Part shown: piece after piece, positions 7,450-14,854 of the stretch | Layout: each line of letters begins with the position of its first letter | Numbering within the stretch: the first letter of the stretch is position 1 | DNA from: Planctomycetota bacterium | GTDB taxonomy: Bacteria > Planctomycetota > Planctomycetia > Pirellulales > Pirellulaceae | Assembly: GCA_026692885.1 (NCBI GenBank) | Contig: JAPLNJ010000353.1 | Coordinates: 1 to 32,090, forward strand | Length of the DNA: 32,090 bases | Reading direction: 5' to 3' | Notes under the pieces: model-generated | Seen by the model: only the letters and a program-made list of their open reading frames with translations | Database searches by the model: none | Told to the model about the DNA's origin: nothing | Position numbers and translations under genes: made by a program

Positions 7450-8736
7450 CTACTGCACGGTCTCGTGCATCATACTCTGCGGCTGATTGAACGGCAGCGA
7501 CGGCTCGATCATCGATTCGCGGATGTTCGCATGGTTCGGCGGTTGAGGATAGCTGAAGCCCGGCTGCTGCCGCACATCCACCTTGATGTGACGTGTTGGC
7601 TCCGGGATGTCCATGCGGGTATGGTTGTTGATCGTGTAGCTCTTTAGCCCCGCCGGGCCGCCGAACGGGATATGGGGAGGACCCGGCAGGCCGATCGGAG
7701 TGCCGCTATAAGGCATGCCCCACTCGGGTGCCGTGACGCCCGCGACATGCGGAGGAATCAAGCCCGACGGGCCGATCGGCGAAGGCCCCATGCTGAGCGC
7801 CATCGGCCCACCCTGGCCCATCATCGGTCCACCCTGACCCATCATCGGCCCACCCTGGCCCATCATCGGCCCACCCTGACCCATCATCGTTCCGGGCGGG
7901 TAGCCGACACCGGTCTGATAAGAGACGGGTACCACACCCCGGCCGCGGCCTGCCATGGGGATCGCCGGATTGGCGTCGCTGCTGGAACCCGGCAGTTCTA
8001 CGTCCTTGTTGCCCAGCCGAATCACGGCCAGAATCGCACCCCGTCGGTCGGCCTCGGTAATCGGGTCCACACCGGGGTCCAGACGCGTGCTGACCAACGT
8101 TTCCACGCCGGCCAGGGCCATTTCCTGGAACTCGGGATCGGGCAGATAGATGACTTTGGTCACGAAGTTACCGGACAGGACCTGATCGAAATCCTCGTCC
8201 GTAAACTGTACTGGGATCGCGTTGTGCGCTAGGTAGGCTTCGGTGCGAGGCGTGGTCGGACCGATTTCCAACGTCGGATACAACTCGACCCCTTCACGCC
8301 CGGCGATGTTGGTCTGCTTCACCCGGTAGATGGCGGCTTGCGGGAAGTTGTATCGCCCCGGCACAACCAACGGCACCGAGTCGAAGGCCCCCTGTGCCGT
8401 AACGTCCCAGCGGACTTGCATGCCTTCCGGTTTCGAGAACAGAATCTGCACCGTAGGCGCGGCTCGGCCCGCCATCATGCCAGGCATCATCCCCGGCATG
8501 CCGCCCATCATCGGCGGGCAACCAAGCATGCCCGGCTGCCCTGGCATCCCGCCCCCAAAGGGCGAGGCGACGGGTATGCCCGGCGGCAACACGCCCGGTC
8601 CCGGACCTGCCACACCCGGCCCCGGTGCCATCAATCGCTCCGCGGGCGGCAAGTTATGCTCTCGCGGCGTAATGCAGCCGGTCGCCGCCAAGCCGGCAGC
8701 CAAGCCTAACATCCACAAGGAAAGTCGCATCTTCAT
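7450..8736 (-). CDS. Met/Gly/Pro-rich lipoprotein with tandem heptad
   Basis: The start was set at the ATG at 8736, which follows a strong AGGAGGGGG site. An upstream in-frame extension to 8832 has no comparable signal. The 428-residue product begins with a lipoprotein signal (MKMRLSLWMLGLAAG, lipobox ATGC). Residues about 25-90 are Gly/Pro/Met-rich. The domain shared with the product of 6581-7408 spans about 95-255 (PTVQILFSKPEG start, LSGNFVTKVIYLPDP, ADRRGAILAVIRLG). A low-complexity region follows, with four perfect MMGQGGP heptads, and the Pro/Asn-rich tail has no recognised domain. It is probably an outer-membrane or periplasmic surface component. A function cannot be named from sequence. 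Confidence 0.82.
   Translation of the reverse strand: MKMRLSLWMLGLAAGLAATGCITPREHNLPPAERLMAPGPGVAGPGPGVLPPGIPVASPFGGGMPGQPGMLGCPPMMGGMPGMMPGMMAGRAAPTVQILFSKPEGMQVRWDVTAQGAFDSVPLVVPGRYNFPQAAIYRVKQTNIAGREGVELYPTLEIGPTTPRTEAYLAHNAIPVQFTDEDFDQVLSGNFVTKVIYLPDPEFQEMALAGVETLVSTRLDPGVDPITEADRRGAILAVIRLGNKDVELPGSSSDANPAIPMAGRGRGVVPVSYQTGVGYPPGTMMGQGGPMMGQGGPMMGQGGPMMGQGGPMALSMGPSPIGPSGLIPPHVAGVTAPEWGMPYSGTPIGLPGPPHIPFGGPAGLKSYTINNHTRMDIPEPTRHIKVDVRQQPGFSYPQPPNHANIRESMIEPSLPFNQPQSMMHETVQ
7805..7888 (-). repeat. Four 21-bp tandem repeats in coding sequence
   Basis: There are four consecutive 21-bp units (starting at 7805, 7826, 7847 and 7868) that differ by one or two bases. They encode MMGQGGP four times in the lipoprotein gene on the minus strand. 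Such in-frame arrays can expand or contract by slippage. Confidence 0.95.
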
Positions 8737-9163
8737 CGTGTTTCCCCCTCCTGGGTCGGACGCATGGTTGGGCAAGTGCCTCAGCAATCGCCGCCGCGGG
8801 TGCGGTTGCACCACGGACGTTCTGTCTGACAAAGACCCTTCTGAACAGCCGCCCTACAATCGCGCCGCACCGCAGGCGTCGCCATTTCGAATCGCGCGCT
8901 GTGCAGTCTGCGAAAAAATGTCCATGTTGGTCTATGTTCGGCTAGGCTAAACACGTTTCTTTGGAAAAATCGGCACAATCGTGATAGGAAGCGCAGTTTA
9001 CCAACGCTACTGCTGGCGATACTGCTAGCAGAGCGTCCGTGTGTGGCTAGGAATCCTGGCCGCATCCCAGTGGCTACGTGCTCGAAACGGCGGCCACACA
9101 CGAGCGTCCGCCGGAGCTGACACGGAGTCGTCGCGAGGAACCGAATTCCATGCGGTCTGCTTG
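8737..9163. other. 427-bp intergenic region with an inverted repeat
   Basis: This gap separates the RHH regulator gene (9164-9370) from the lipoprotein gene (start 8736), both on the minus strand. It should hold the lipoprotein promoter, but no convincing -35/-10 pair was found. CCGTGTGTGGC at 9037-9047 pairs with GCCACACACG at 9093-9102, and AGCGTCCG occurs directly next to each arm (9032-9039, 9103-9110). The inverted repeat could form a hairpin downstream of the RHH gene. No open reading frame here is credible. Confidence 0.5.
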
Positions 9164-9370
9164 CTAGCTGCTCGTCCTCGACGCGGGCCGATCGGCGCCA
9201 GATTCATCCGGGACGACGATGTCCGGCCGGCCGCGATGCCGCGCCACAGCCTGCTTGAGAACGAACTCGATTTGGCCGTTGACGCTACGGAAATCCTGCT
9301 GCGCCCAGGCCTCGAGTTCGTCGTATAATGCGGGATCGATTCTGATCAGGAAGGACTTGCGTGACTTCAT
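9164..9370 (-). CDS. Small ribbon-helix-helix DNA-binding protein
   Basis: The 68-residue protein has the Arc/MetJ ribbon-helix-helix pattern. Residues 4-10 (RKSFLIR) form the DNA-contacting strand, helix 1 covers about 13-25 and helix 2 about 30-44 (SVNGQIEFVLKQAV). A charged, probably disordered tail follows. The RKSFLxRIDP...RSVNGQIEF pattern is typical of Arc-like proteins encoded next to SPFH-domain genes. It starts 9 bp after the SPFH stop codon and is surely co-transcribed with it. Three evenly spaced ATATC sites over the operon promoter (10400-10426) are the natural candidate operator, which would give autorepression. The DNA-binding fold is well supported; the target is inferred. Confidence 0.88.
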   Translation of the reverse strand: MKSRKSFLIRIDPALYDELEAWAQQDFRSVNGQIEFVLKQAVARHRGRPDIVVPDESGADRPASRTSS

Positions 9371-9379
9371 GTCGCTCGC

Positions 9380-10285
9380 TCAGGTGTAGAGCGTTCCTGT
9401 ATTGATCACCGGTTGGGCGTCGTGCTCGCCACACAGCACGACCAGCAGATTGCAGACCATCGCCGCTTTGCGTTCCTCGTCCAACTCGACGACTTTCTTG
9501 CTGGCCAGATCGTGGAGCGCCATTTCCACCATGCTGACCGCGCCATGCACGATCATCTGTCGCGCGGCGATGATCGCTTCGGCCTGCTGGCGGCGGAGCA
9601 TTGCATTCGCGATTTCCGGTGCGTACGCCAAGTGCGTCAAGCGGGCTTCGTCGATCGTGACCCCAGCCTTGTGCACGCGATCCTGGAGTTCCTTCTGCAG
9701 CGCCAAGGCCACGTCATCCGCGCCGCTGCGCAGCGTGGTCTCGTTCTCCTCGCCATGATCATACGGGTAGCAACTGGCCAAGTGCCGCACGGCCGACTCG
9801 CTCTGCACTTCGATGTAGCCCTCGAACTTCTCCACGTCGAAACAAGCCTGCGCCGTGTCTTGTACGTGCCAGACCACGACCACGGCGATTTCGATCGGAT
9901 TGCCCCGCTTGTCGTTCACTTTCAACTTGTCGCTGACGAAGTTTCGCGCTCGGAGTGAGATCGGAGTCTTGGTGTTCAGCGGATTGGTCCAATGCCAGCC
10001 GCTGTCGCGCACGGTACCGCGATAGGCGCCGAACAGGGTCAGCACCCGCGAGTGGTTGGGCTGCAGCGCGAAATAGCCGTTGCCAGTAAACGCGCCGACG
10101 CCGATCGCCAACAGGCCGCCCACGAGCCAATAGAAATTCGGGACCGCGTGCAACTTCTCGGCCGCGATGCACGACAGCACAAAGTTGTAGACCAGCCAGA
10201 TTCCGCTCGAAAATAGCGCGATGGTGACCGGCAACACCATCCAACCATTCAGCACTTGCAAGGTTCTTTCACGGTTCATAGCCAT
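9380..10285 (-). CDS. SPFH/band-7 domain membrane protein
   Basis: The protein has up to 301 residues, with membrane segments at about 15-38 and 51-72. A band-7/SPFH domain follows at about 75-230 ([24 protein letters not shown], then the [13 protein letters not shown] strand). An Ala/Glu-rich helix ([19 protein letters not shown]) follows near 225-245. SPFH proteins form large membrane-bound rings or scaffolds that organise membrane microdomains or control proteases. ATG codons occur at 10285 and 10279. GAGGAG lies only 2 nt before the first but 8 nt before the second, so 10279 may be the true start. The RHH regulator gene follows in the same operon. The leader to the predicted promoter is about 115 nt. 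Confidence 0.9.
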   Translation of the reverse strand: MAMNRERTLQVLNGWMVLPVTIALFSSGIWLVYNFVLSCIAAEKLHAVPNFYWLVGGLLAIGVGAFTGNGYFALQPNHSRVLTLFGAYRGTVRDSGWHWTNPLNTKTPISLRARNFVSDKLKVNDKRGNPIEIAVVVVWHVQDTAQACFDVEKFEGYIEVQSESAVRHLASCYPYDHGEENETTLRSGADDVALALQKELQDRVHKAGVTIDEARLTHLAYAPEIANAMLRRQQAEAIIAARQMIVHGAVSMVEMALHDLASKKVVELDEERKAAMVCNLLVVLCGEHDAQPVINTGTLYT

Positions 10286-10399
10286 TTCTCCTCAAGAGGC
10301 CGGCTCCGCAGCCGCAGCCGTCCCTGCAACCAGGAGCCAAGCAATGTTCGGTGTGGCCAATCCAACCCGCGGGACATCGACGGCCATTTCCCACGAGTA

Positions 10400-10435
10400 A
10401 TATCGAAATGATATCACACCAATATCGCTTGTCAA
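10400..10435 (-). promoter_or_regulatory. SPFH-RHH promoter with three-site operator
   Basis: On the minus strand TTGACA (10435-10430) is followed after 16 nt by TATCAT (10413-10408), a near-consensus sigma-70-type promoter for the SPFH operon. Superimposed on it, ATATC occurs at 10400-10404, 10411-10415 and 10422-10426 (plus strand), exactly 11 bp apart and so on one face of the helix. RHH proteins of the Arc/CopG type often bind arrays of short sites spaced by about one turn. Because the operon encodes such a protein, autoregulation is likely. Binding itself is inferred. Confidence 0.72.
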
Positions 10436-10547
10436 TGGCCAAGATTAATCATCGGGCAGCCTCTGGAGCGGCCGTGTGAAGCTGGATTTCCAAGCTGTCG
10501 GGATCACCCTCTGTTGCCTCCGCTGCCTTCGGTTCACAATGGGCCAC

Positions 10548-11591
10548 ATGTCTGACAACAACCTCAACCTGGATCGTTACTCGCGTCAAATGCGGTATCC
10601 GCCCATCGGCGAAGACGGCCAGCGGCGACTGCTGGCGTCGCGCGTGCTGGTGTGCGGGTGCGGCGCGCTCGGCTCGGTTCTGGCGAACACCATGGCCCGT
10701 GCCGGAGTGGGCCGCTTGCGTCTGGTGGATCGCGATTTTCTGGAGCTGAACAATCTGCAGCGGCAGGTCCTCTACGACGAAGACGACGTGGCGGCCGGAC
10801 TGCCGAAGGTCGTGGCGGCGGAAGCCAAGCTGCGGAAGATCAACTCGCAAGTCGAGATCGAAGCGTTGGTCGTCGATATCAATCCGGCCAACATCGAGGC
10901 GTTGCTGGGCGGCGTCGACTTGATCCTGGACGGCACCGACAACTTCGAGACGCGGTTTTTGATCAACGACGCGGCGGTGAAACTCGGCATTCCCTGGGTC
11001 TATGGCGGATGCATTGGTGCCGAAGGCCAGACGATGACGATCCTCCCTGGCGATACGCCCTGCCTGCGCTGTCTGATGCCGGACGCGCCGCCTCCCGGCA
11101 CCACGGTCACCTGCGACTCGGCCGGCATCCTCAGCCCGATCGTGAACGTGATCGCTTCGATCGAGGCCTGCGAGGGCTTGAAGATCCTGACCGGTCATCG
11201 AGACGCGATCAGCCGGGCGCTGCAGGTCTACGAACTTTGGGACAACCGCATCCGGCAGATCAAATTGGACTCGTTGAAGAACTCCGTCGACTGCCCCACC
11301 TGCCACGGCCGAGAGTACCCGTGGCTGGACGGTCAACGCGGCAGTCACACGGCCGTGCTTTGCGGACGCAACGCGGTGCAGTTGAGCTATCCCGACCGGG
11401 GCGAGCTTTCGCTGGCTTTGCTTGCCAGGCAATTGGAGGGCATCGGTCGGCTGACGTGCAATCGTTTTCTGTTGCGGTTGGAAGTCGACAAGTACGTGAT
11501 CACGGTCTTTCCCGACGGCCGCTCGATCATCGGCGGCACCGCCGACATCGCCGAGGCCCGCACGGTGCACGCCAAGTACATCGGAAGTTGA
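10548..11591 (+). CDS. ThiF/MoeB-family E1-like adenylyltransferase
   Basis: From the ATG at 10548 the protein has 347 residues. Residues 9-240 form a ThiF/HesA/MoeB domain. It has the nucleotide-binding GCGALG at 37-42, the RQV/R region with DRDFLELNNLQRQ at 61-73, DGTDNFETR at 128-136, and two Zn-binding pairs C172-x-x-C175 and C249-x-x-C252. A Cys in the E1 active-site position is C189 (TCDSAGIL). Such enzymes adenylate the C-terminus of a ubiquitin-like sulfur carrier (ThiS, MoaD or similar). Residues 255-347 (LCGRNAVQL, then a beta-rich tail) match the C-terminal extension of ThiF from Gram-positive-type thiamine pathways. An in-frame GTG at 10476 has a GGAG site and would add 24 atypical residues, so the start is unsettled. 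No carrier-protein gene is nearby, and thiamine, molybdopterin or another pathway cannot be decided. Confidence 0.88.
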   Translation: MSDNNLNLDRYSRQMRYPPIGEDGQRRLLASRVLVCGCGALGSVLANTMARAGVGRLRLVDRDFLELNNLQRQVLYDEDDVAAGLPKVVAAEAKLRKINSQVEIEALVVDINPANIEALLGGVDLILDGTDNFETRFLINDAAVKLGIPWVYGGCIGAEGQTMTILPGDTPCLRCLMPDAPPPGTTVTCDSAGILSPIVNVIASIEACEGLKILTGHRDAISRALQVYELWDNRIRQIKLDSLKNSVDCPTCHGREYPWLDGQRGSHTAVLCGRNAVQLSYPDRGELSLALLARQLEGIGRLTCNRFLLRLEVDKYVITVFPDGRSIIGGTADIAEARTVHAKYIGS

Positions 11592-11637
11592 TCCGCCGAG
11601 GGGGAACGTTTTCCGCGAGAGGCCAAAACCGCTTCCC

Positions 11638-11677
11638 GTAAGGCTCGGCCGAAAAATAACTCCCTCGCCCCGGTACC
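11638..11677 (-). repeat. Dispersed repeat family D, copy 2
   Basis: The 40 bp match the right part of the copy at 6519-6585 in inverted orientation, including GGCCGAAAAATAACTCCCTC and the terminal GTAAGGC. It lies 46 bp after the stop of the adenylyltransferase gene. Confidence 0.75.
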
Positions 11678-11693
11678 ATGTCGTTTCACCATG

Positions 11694-11752
11694 ACCCAAC
11701 GGGGACCGCGTCCGCTGCGGTGGACGTTCGCCATTGGCGATCCCCGTTGGGT
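11694..11752. repeat. Inverted repeat after the adenylyltransferase gene
   Basis: The 14-nt arms 11694-11707 and 11739-11752 pair at 13 positions. The inner segment can itself fold (CGTCC...GGACG). It could terminate transcription of the upstream gene, but no T-run follows on the plus strand. Confidence 0.6.
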
Positions 11753-12069
11753 GACGGTTAAACGACCCCAACTCAACCGCGCGAGGTACATAATCCGGGC
11801 CAGTTCGCTGCGGTCGCCAGCTTTCGCGTCGGCGTGAGAATGGCGAGGATCACGGCGGACGACTTTCCAGCGGGCACGTTTCATCTTATATTGAGGCCCT
11901 GTCCGAAAACCGACGACACGGATCCGGCTGCCCCGAACCTTGGCTCGGGGGATGGTCAGCGGCGTCCCCAAGTCGTGCGGGCGTCGGATTTTTCCTTGCG
12001 AACATCCGAACCGCCGGTTCCCATGCAGCGTATACACGCTATTGAATTCGGCCGTCTGGGAGAAGTTTC

Positions 12070-13029
12070 ATGGTTCAACCGGTGCATGCTGAGTCCGTTT
12101 CCACATCTGCGACTGCTTCTCGGAGCGCAACTGCCTCTCGGAGCGACAGCCAGGAGGTGGTCATTGAAGCGCGGAGCTTAACCAAGGTCTACCGCGATTT
12201 TTGGGGTCGGCAAAAGGTCCGGGCGCTGAAATCGCTGGACCTGGAAGTCCGCCGCGGAGAGATCTTCGGGCTGCTGGGACCCAATGGGTCCGGCAAGACG
12301 ACCACCATTAAGTTGTTGCTGGGATTGCTGTTTCCGACCAGTGGCCGAGCGCTGGTGTTCGACCGGGACGCCAGCGACACGGCCAAGAACGAGCGCATCG
12401 GGTATCTGCCCGAAGAGTCGTACCTGTACAAATTTTTGAACGCCGAAGAAACGCTCGACTTCTACGGCCGGCTGTTCGACATGCCGGCGGCCAAACGCCG
12501 CCAGCGAATCGACGAACTGATTGATTTGGTCGACTTGAACTGGGCGCGGCGCCGTCAGTTGAAGGAGTATTCCAAAGGCATGACCCGGCTGATCGGGCTG
12601 GCCCAGGCGCTGATCAACGACCCGGAACTGATCTTGCTGGACGAGCCGACCAGCGGTCTGGATCCGATCCGCACGCGTCAAATGAAAGACATGATTCTGC
12701 GTCTGCGAGACCAAGGCAAGACGATCGTGATGTGCAGCCACCTGCTGGCTGACGTGCAGGACGTCTGCGATCGGATCGCGATTCTGCATCAGGGCGAGTT
12801 GAAGGAACTGGGCCGGGTAGATCGCCTGCTGACCGTCCAGGATGTGACACAGATCCAAGCCAAAGGGCTCAGTCCGGCGGCCGAAGAGGAGATCCGGGCC
12901 GTGATTGCCCGGCACGGGGGCAACCTCGTGTCGATGGATCACCCCACCTCGACGCTGGAAGACTTGTTCTTGAGAATCGTCCGCGACAGCGAAGCTCGCC
13001 CCGGTCGGCGAGCGCAAGAGAAGCAATAA
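12070..13029 (+). CDS. ABC transporter ATP-binding protein
   Basis: The 319-residue protein carries one ABC ATPase domain at about 31-250. Walker A is GPNGSGKT (70-77), the Q-loop region reads [10 protein letters not shown] (111-120), the signature is YSKGM (167-171), Walker B is LILLDE (187-192) followed by the D-loop SGLD, and the switch His is H224. Residues 10-27 contain a Ser/Ala/Thr stretch made by an 18-bp duplication (12109-12126 and 12127-12144). The start has a GGGAG site 7 nt upstream. The permease gene begins 4 bp after the stop, so this is the energy-coupling subunit of that ABC-2-type system. A signature ending in SKGM and a Q-loop position reading LPEE fit the CcmA/NodI-like export subfamily. 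The substrate is unknown. Confidence 0.93.
   Translation: MVQPVHAESVSTSATASRSATASRSDSQEVVIEARSLTKVYRDFWGRQKVRALKSLDLEVRRGEIFGLLGPNGSGKTTTIKLLLGLLFPTSGRALVFDRDASDTAKNERIGYLPEESYLYKFLNAEETLDFYGRLFDMPAAKRRQRIDELIDLVDLNWARRRQLKEYSKGMTRLIGLAQALINDPELILLDEPTSGLDPIRTRQMKDMILRLRDQGKTIVMCSHLLADVQDVCDRIAILHQGELKELGRVDRLLTVQDVTQIQAKGLSPAAEEEIRAVIARHGGNLVSMDHPTSTLEDLFLRIVRDSEARPGRRAQEKQ
12109..12144 (+). repeat. 18-bp tandem duplication in coding sequence
   Basis: Two adjacent 18-bp units differ at two positions and encode the repeated ATASRS segment in the N-terminal linker of the ABC ATPase. Confidence 0.85.
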
Positions 13030-13033
13030 CCGC

Positions 13034-14854
13034 ATGGTCCTCGAAAAACAAATCGTCTCGCTCTACGACTGGCTGTTCCTGACCCTGCAAGGTCCTGGTG
13101 CGCTGTTGTTGTTCCTGTTCGCCGCGGCCGGACTGACCATCGCGTCGGTGTTTGTGGCGTATCTGCGCTGCGCCGTGCTGTATGGCCCGGGCGAAGGGTT
13201 CTATGCGGTGGCCAAAGCGATTGCCACCGCCGTCTCTGTCGACTTGCCGCAGTTCTCGTTCCGGCGGTTGTGGGCGATGGCCCGGCTGACGATCCAGGAG
13301 GCCCTGCGCCGTTGGGTCCTGGCGGTGTTCGTGTTGTTCACCGTGATTCTGTTTTTCGCCGGCTGGTTCCTGGATACCCAAAGTGACCATCCAGTGCGTG
13401 TTTACTTGAATTTCGTGCTGACCGGGACCGAACTGTTGACGTTGATTATGGCCGTGGTCCTATGCACGTTCAGCATCCCGAATGACATTAAGTACAAGAC
13501 GATTTACACGATCGTGACCAAGCCGGTGCGGGCTAGCGAAATCGTCTGTGGACGGATTCTAGGCTTCGCTCTGATCAACACGTTCATCCTGGTCATGATG
13601 TGCGTGGTCAGCTACGGCTTTGTGGTCCGCGGGCTGAATCATCGGCATGGGATCGTAGCCGAGGCGGCGGAGGAGATCCCGCCCAAAGGCCAGGAGGCCG
13701 GTGGCTGGAAAGGCCGCACGTCTGCCGACTCGTTCCACCGCCATGAGTTCATCGTCCACGCAGACGACGTCGGTCAAACCGACTTCAAGATGGACCACCA
13801 GCACACGGTGCACAGGGTAGGTAAGGGCGAGTTCGAAGTCGGTCCGCCGGAGGGTGCGCTCACGGCCAAAGTGCCGATCTACGGGAAGATTCGCTTCACC
13901 GATCGTACCGGCCGGGAAGGCAAGGGCATCAGCGTCGGCAAGGAATGGACCTACCGGCAATACATCGAAGGTGGCTCGCTGGCCGCCGCCGTGTGGACCT
14001 TCCGCGGCCTCACCGCCGAGCAATTCCCGGAATTCCTGCCGCTGGAAATGAACATCGGCGTCTTTCGGACCTACAAGGGTGACATCGTCTCGGGCATCGG
14101 CGGCACGATCACGTTGAAGAACCCCACTACGGGCTTGAGCAGCGAGTCGCGTCCGTTCACCGCCGAGGAGTACGTGGTTGCGCGGCAGCAGATTCCTCGG
14201 AAACTCAAGGCCATCGCCAAAGACGGGACCTTGATGGACGTCGACTTGTTTGACAAGTTGGCCGACGAGGAAGGCAGCGTCGAGATCTGGATTCAGTGCT
14301 CGGAGCGGTCCCAGTACTTCGGCATGGCCCAACCCGACTTGTACATTCGCGGCCAGGACGGCTGGTTCACGTGGAATTTCGTCAAGGCTTACGTGGGGAT
14401 CTGGCTGCAGATGCTCATTCTCACCTGCTTCGGCGTGATGTTCAGCACCTTCCTGAGCGGCTCGGTAGCCATGTTCGCCACCGTCATCGTGTACATGGTG
14501 GGGCTGTTCAAGGAATTCATTGTCGGTGTGGCCACGGGGACGGAACCGGGAGGTGGCCCGTTGGAAGCCTTGCTCCGCATCGTCACCCAGAAGAACCTGC
14601 AGATCGAGCTGGACATGGGGCGTGTCGTCGACTGGACGGTGTGGGCGGTCGATGGTGTAATCATGTACTTCGTCTGGGTGGCCGCGAAGATTTTTCCTGA
14701 CTACTCCGATTTCAACACATCCAAGTTTGTGGCGTACGGATACAACATCGACGGCAATCTATTGACGCAGCACTGCCTGATCACGCTGGTTTTCGTCCTG
14801 GTGCTGTCCGTGTACGGATATTTCTTCCTGAAGTCGAGGGAAATCGCGGGATGA
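13034..14854 (+). CDS. ABC-2-type permease with large extracytoplasmic loop
   Basis: The 606-residue membrane protein has predicted spans near 22-44, 94-112, 132-148, 175-195, 450-472, 477-492, 536-553 and 580-599. A hydrophilic region of about 250 residues separates spans 4 and 5 and includes beta-rich stretches (KVPIYGKIRFTDRTG, YRQYIEGGSLAAA). The 150-175 region (SIPNDIKYKTIYTIVTKPV) is the conserved cytoplasmic coupling segment typical of ABC-2 permeases. The gene follows the ATPase by 4 bp and overlaps the next gene by 4 bp (ATGA), so the three are co-translated. The partner ATPase gives the family; the loop could bind a substrate or accessory protein outside the membrane. The substrate cannot be named. 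Confidence 0.85.
   Translation: MVLEKQIVSLYDWLFLTLQGPGALLLFLFAAAGLTIASVFVAYLRCAVLYGPGEGFYAVAKAIATAVSVDLPQFSFRRLWAMARLTIQEALRRWVLAVFVLFTVILFFAGWFLDTQSDHPVRVYLNFVLTGTELLTLIMAVVLCTFSIPNDIKYKTIYTIVTKPVRASEIVCGRILGFALINTFILVMMCVVSYGFVVRGLNHRHGIVAEAAEEIPPKGQEAGGWKGRTSADSFHRHEFIVHADDVGQTDFKMDHQHTVHRVGKGEFEVGPPEGALTAKVPIYGKIRFTDRTGREGKGISVGKEWTYRQYIEGGSLAAAVWTFRGLTAEQFPEFLPLEMNIGVFRTYKGDIVSGIGGTITLKNPTTGLSSESRPFTAEEYVVARQQIPRKLKAIAKDGTLMDVDLFDKLADEEGSVEIWIQCSERSQYFGMAQPDLYIRGQDGWFTWNFVKAYVGIWLQMLILTCFGVMFSTFLSGSVAMFATVIVYMVGLFKEFIVGVATGTEPGGGPLEALLRIVTQKNLQIELDMGRVVDWTVWAVDGVIMYFVWVAAKIFPDYSDFNTSKFVAYGYNIDGNLLTQHCLITLVFVLVLSVYGYFFLKSREIAG

Larger units (their letters stand above)
11592..12069. other. 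478-bp intergenic region with repeats
   Basis: The gap holds a family D repeat (11638-11677) and a separate inverted repeat, 11694-11707 with 11739-11752 (13 of 14 pairs, ACCCAACGGGG stem). The rest has no coding signal. The promoter of the ABC operon should lie in the right half, but only an isolated TATATT-like element near 11888 was seen, without a matching -35. Confidence 0.5.

Noticed and set aside
7805..7888. Regular 21-bp direct repeats that could suggest a CRISPR
   Set aside because: The units are contiguous with no spacers and encode a heptapeptide repeat in a lipoprotein gene.
10476..10547. GTG start giving a 24-residue N-terminal extension to the adenylyltransferase
   Set aside because: It has a better ribosome site than the ATG at 10548, but the extra residues (Cys/Leu-rich) do not fit the family, which begins shortly before the RYSRQ motif. 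The point remains open.
10449..11771. 440-codon open frame on the minus strand
   Set aside because: It mirrors the adenylyltransferase gene and has no recognisable motif; its ends run into a dispersed repeat.
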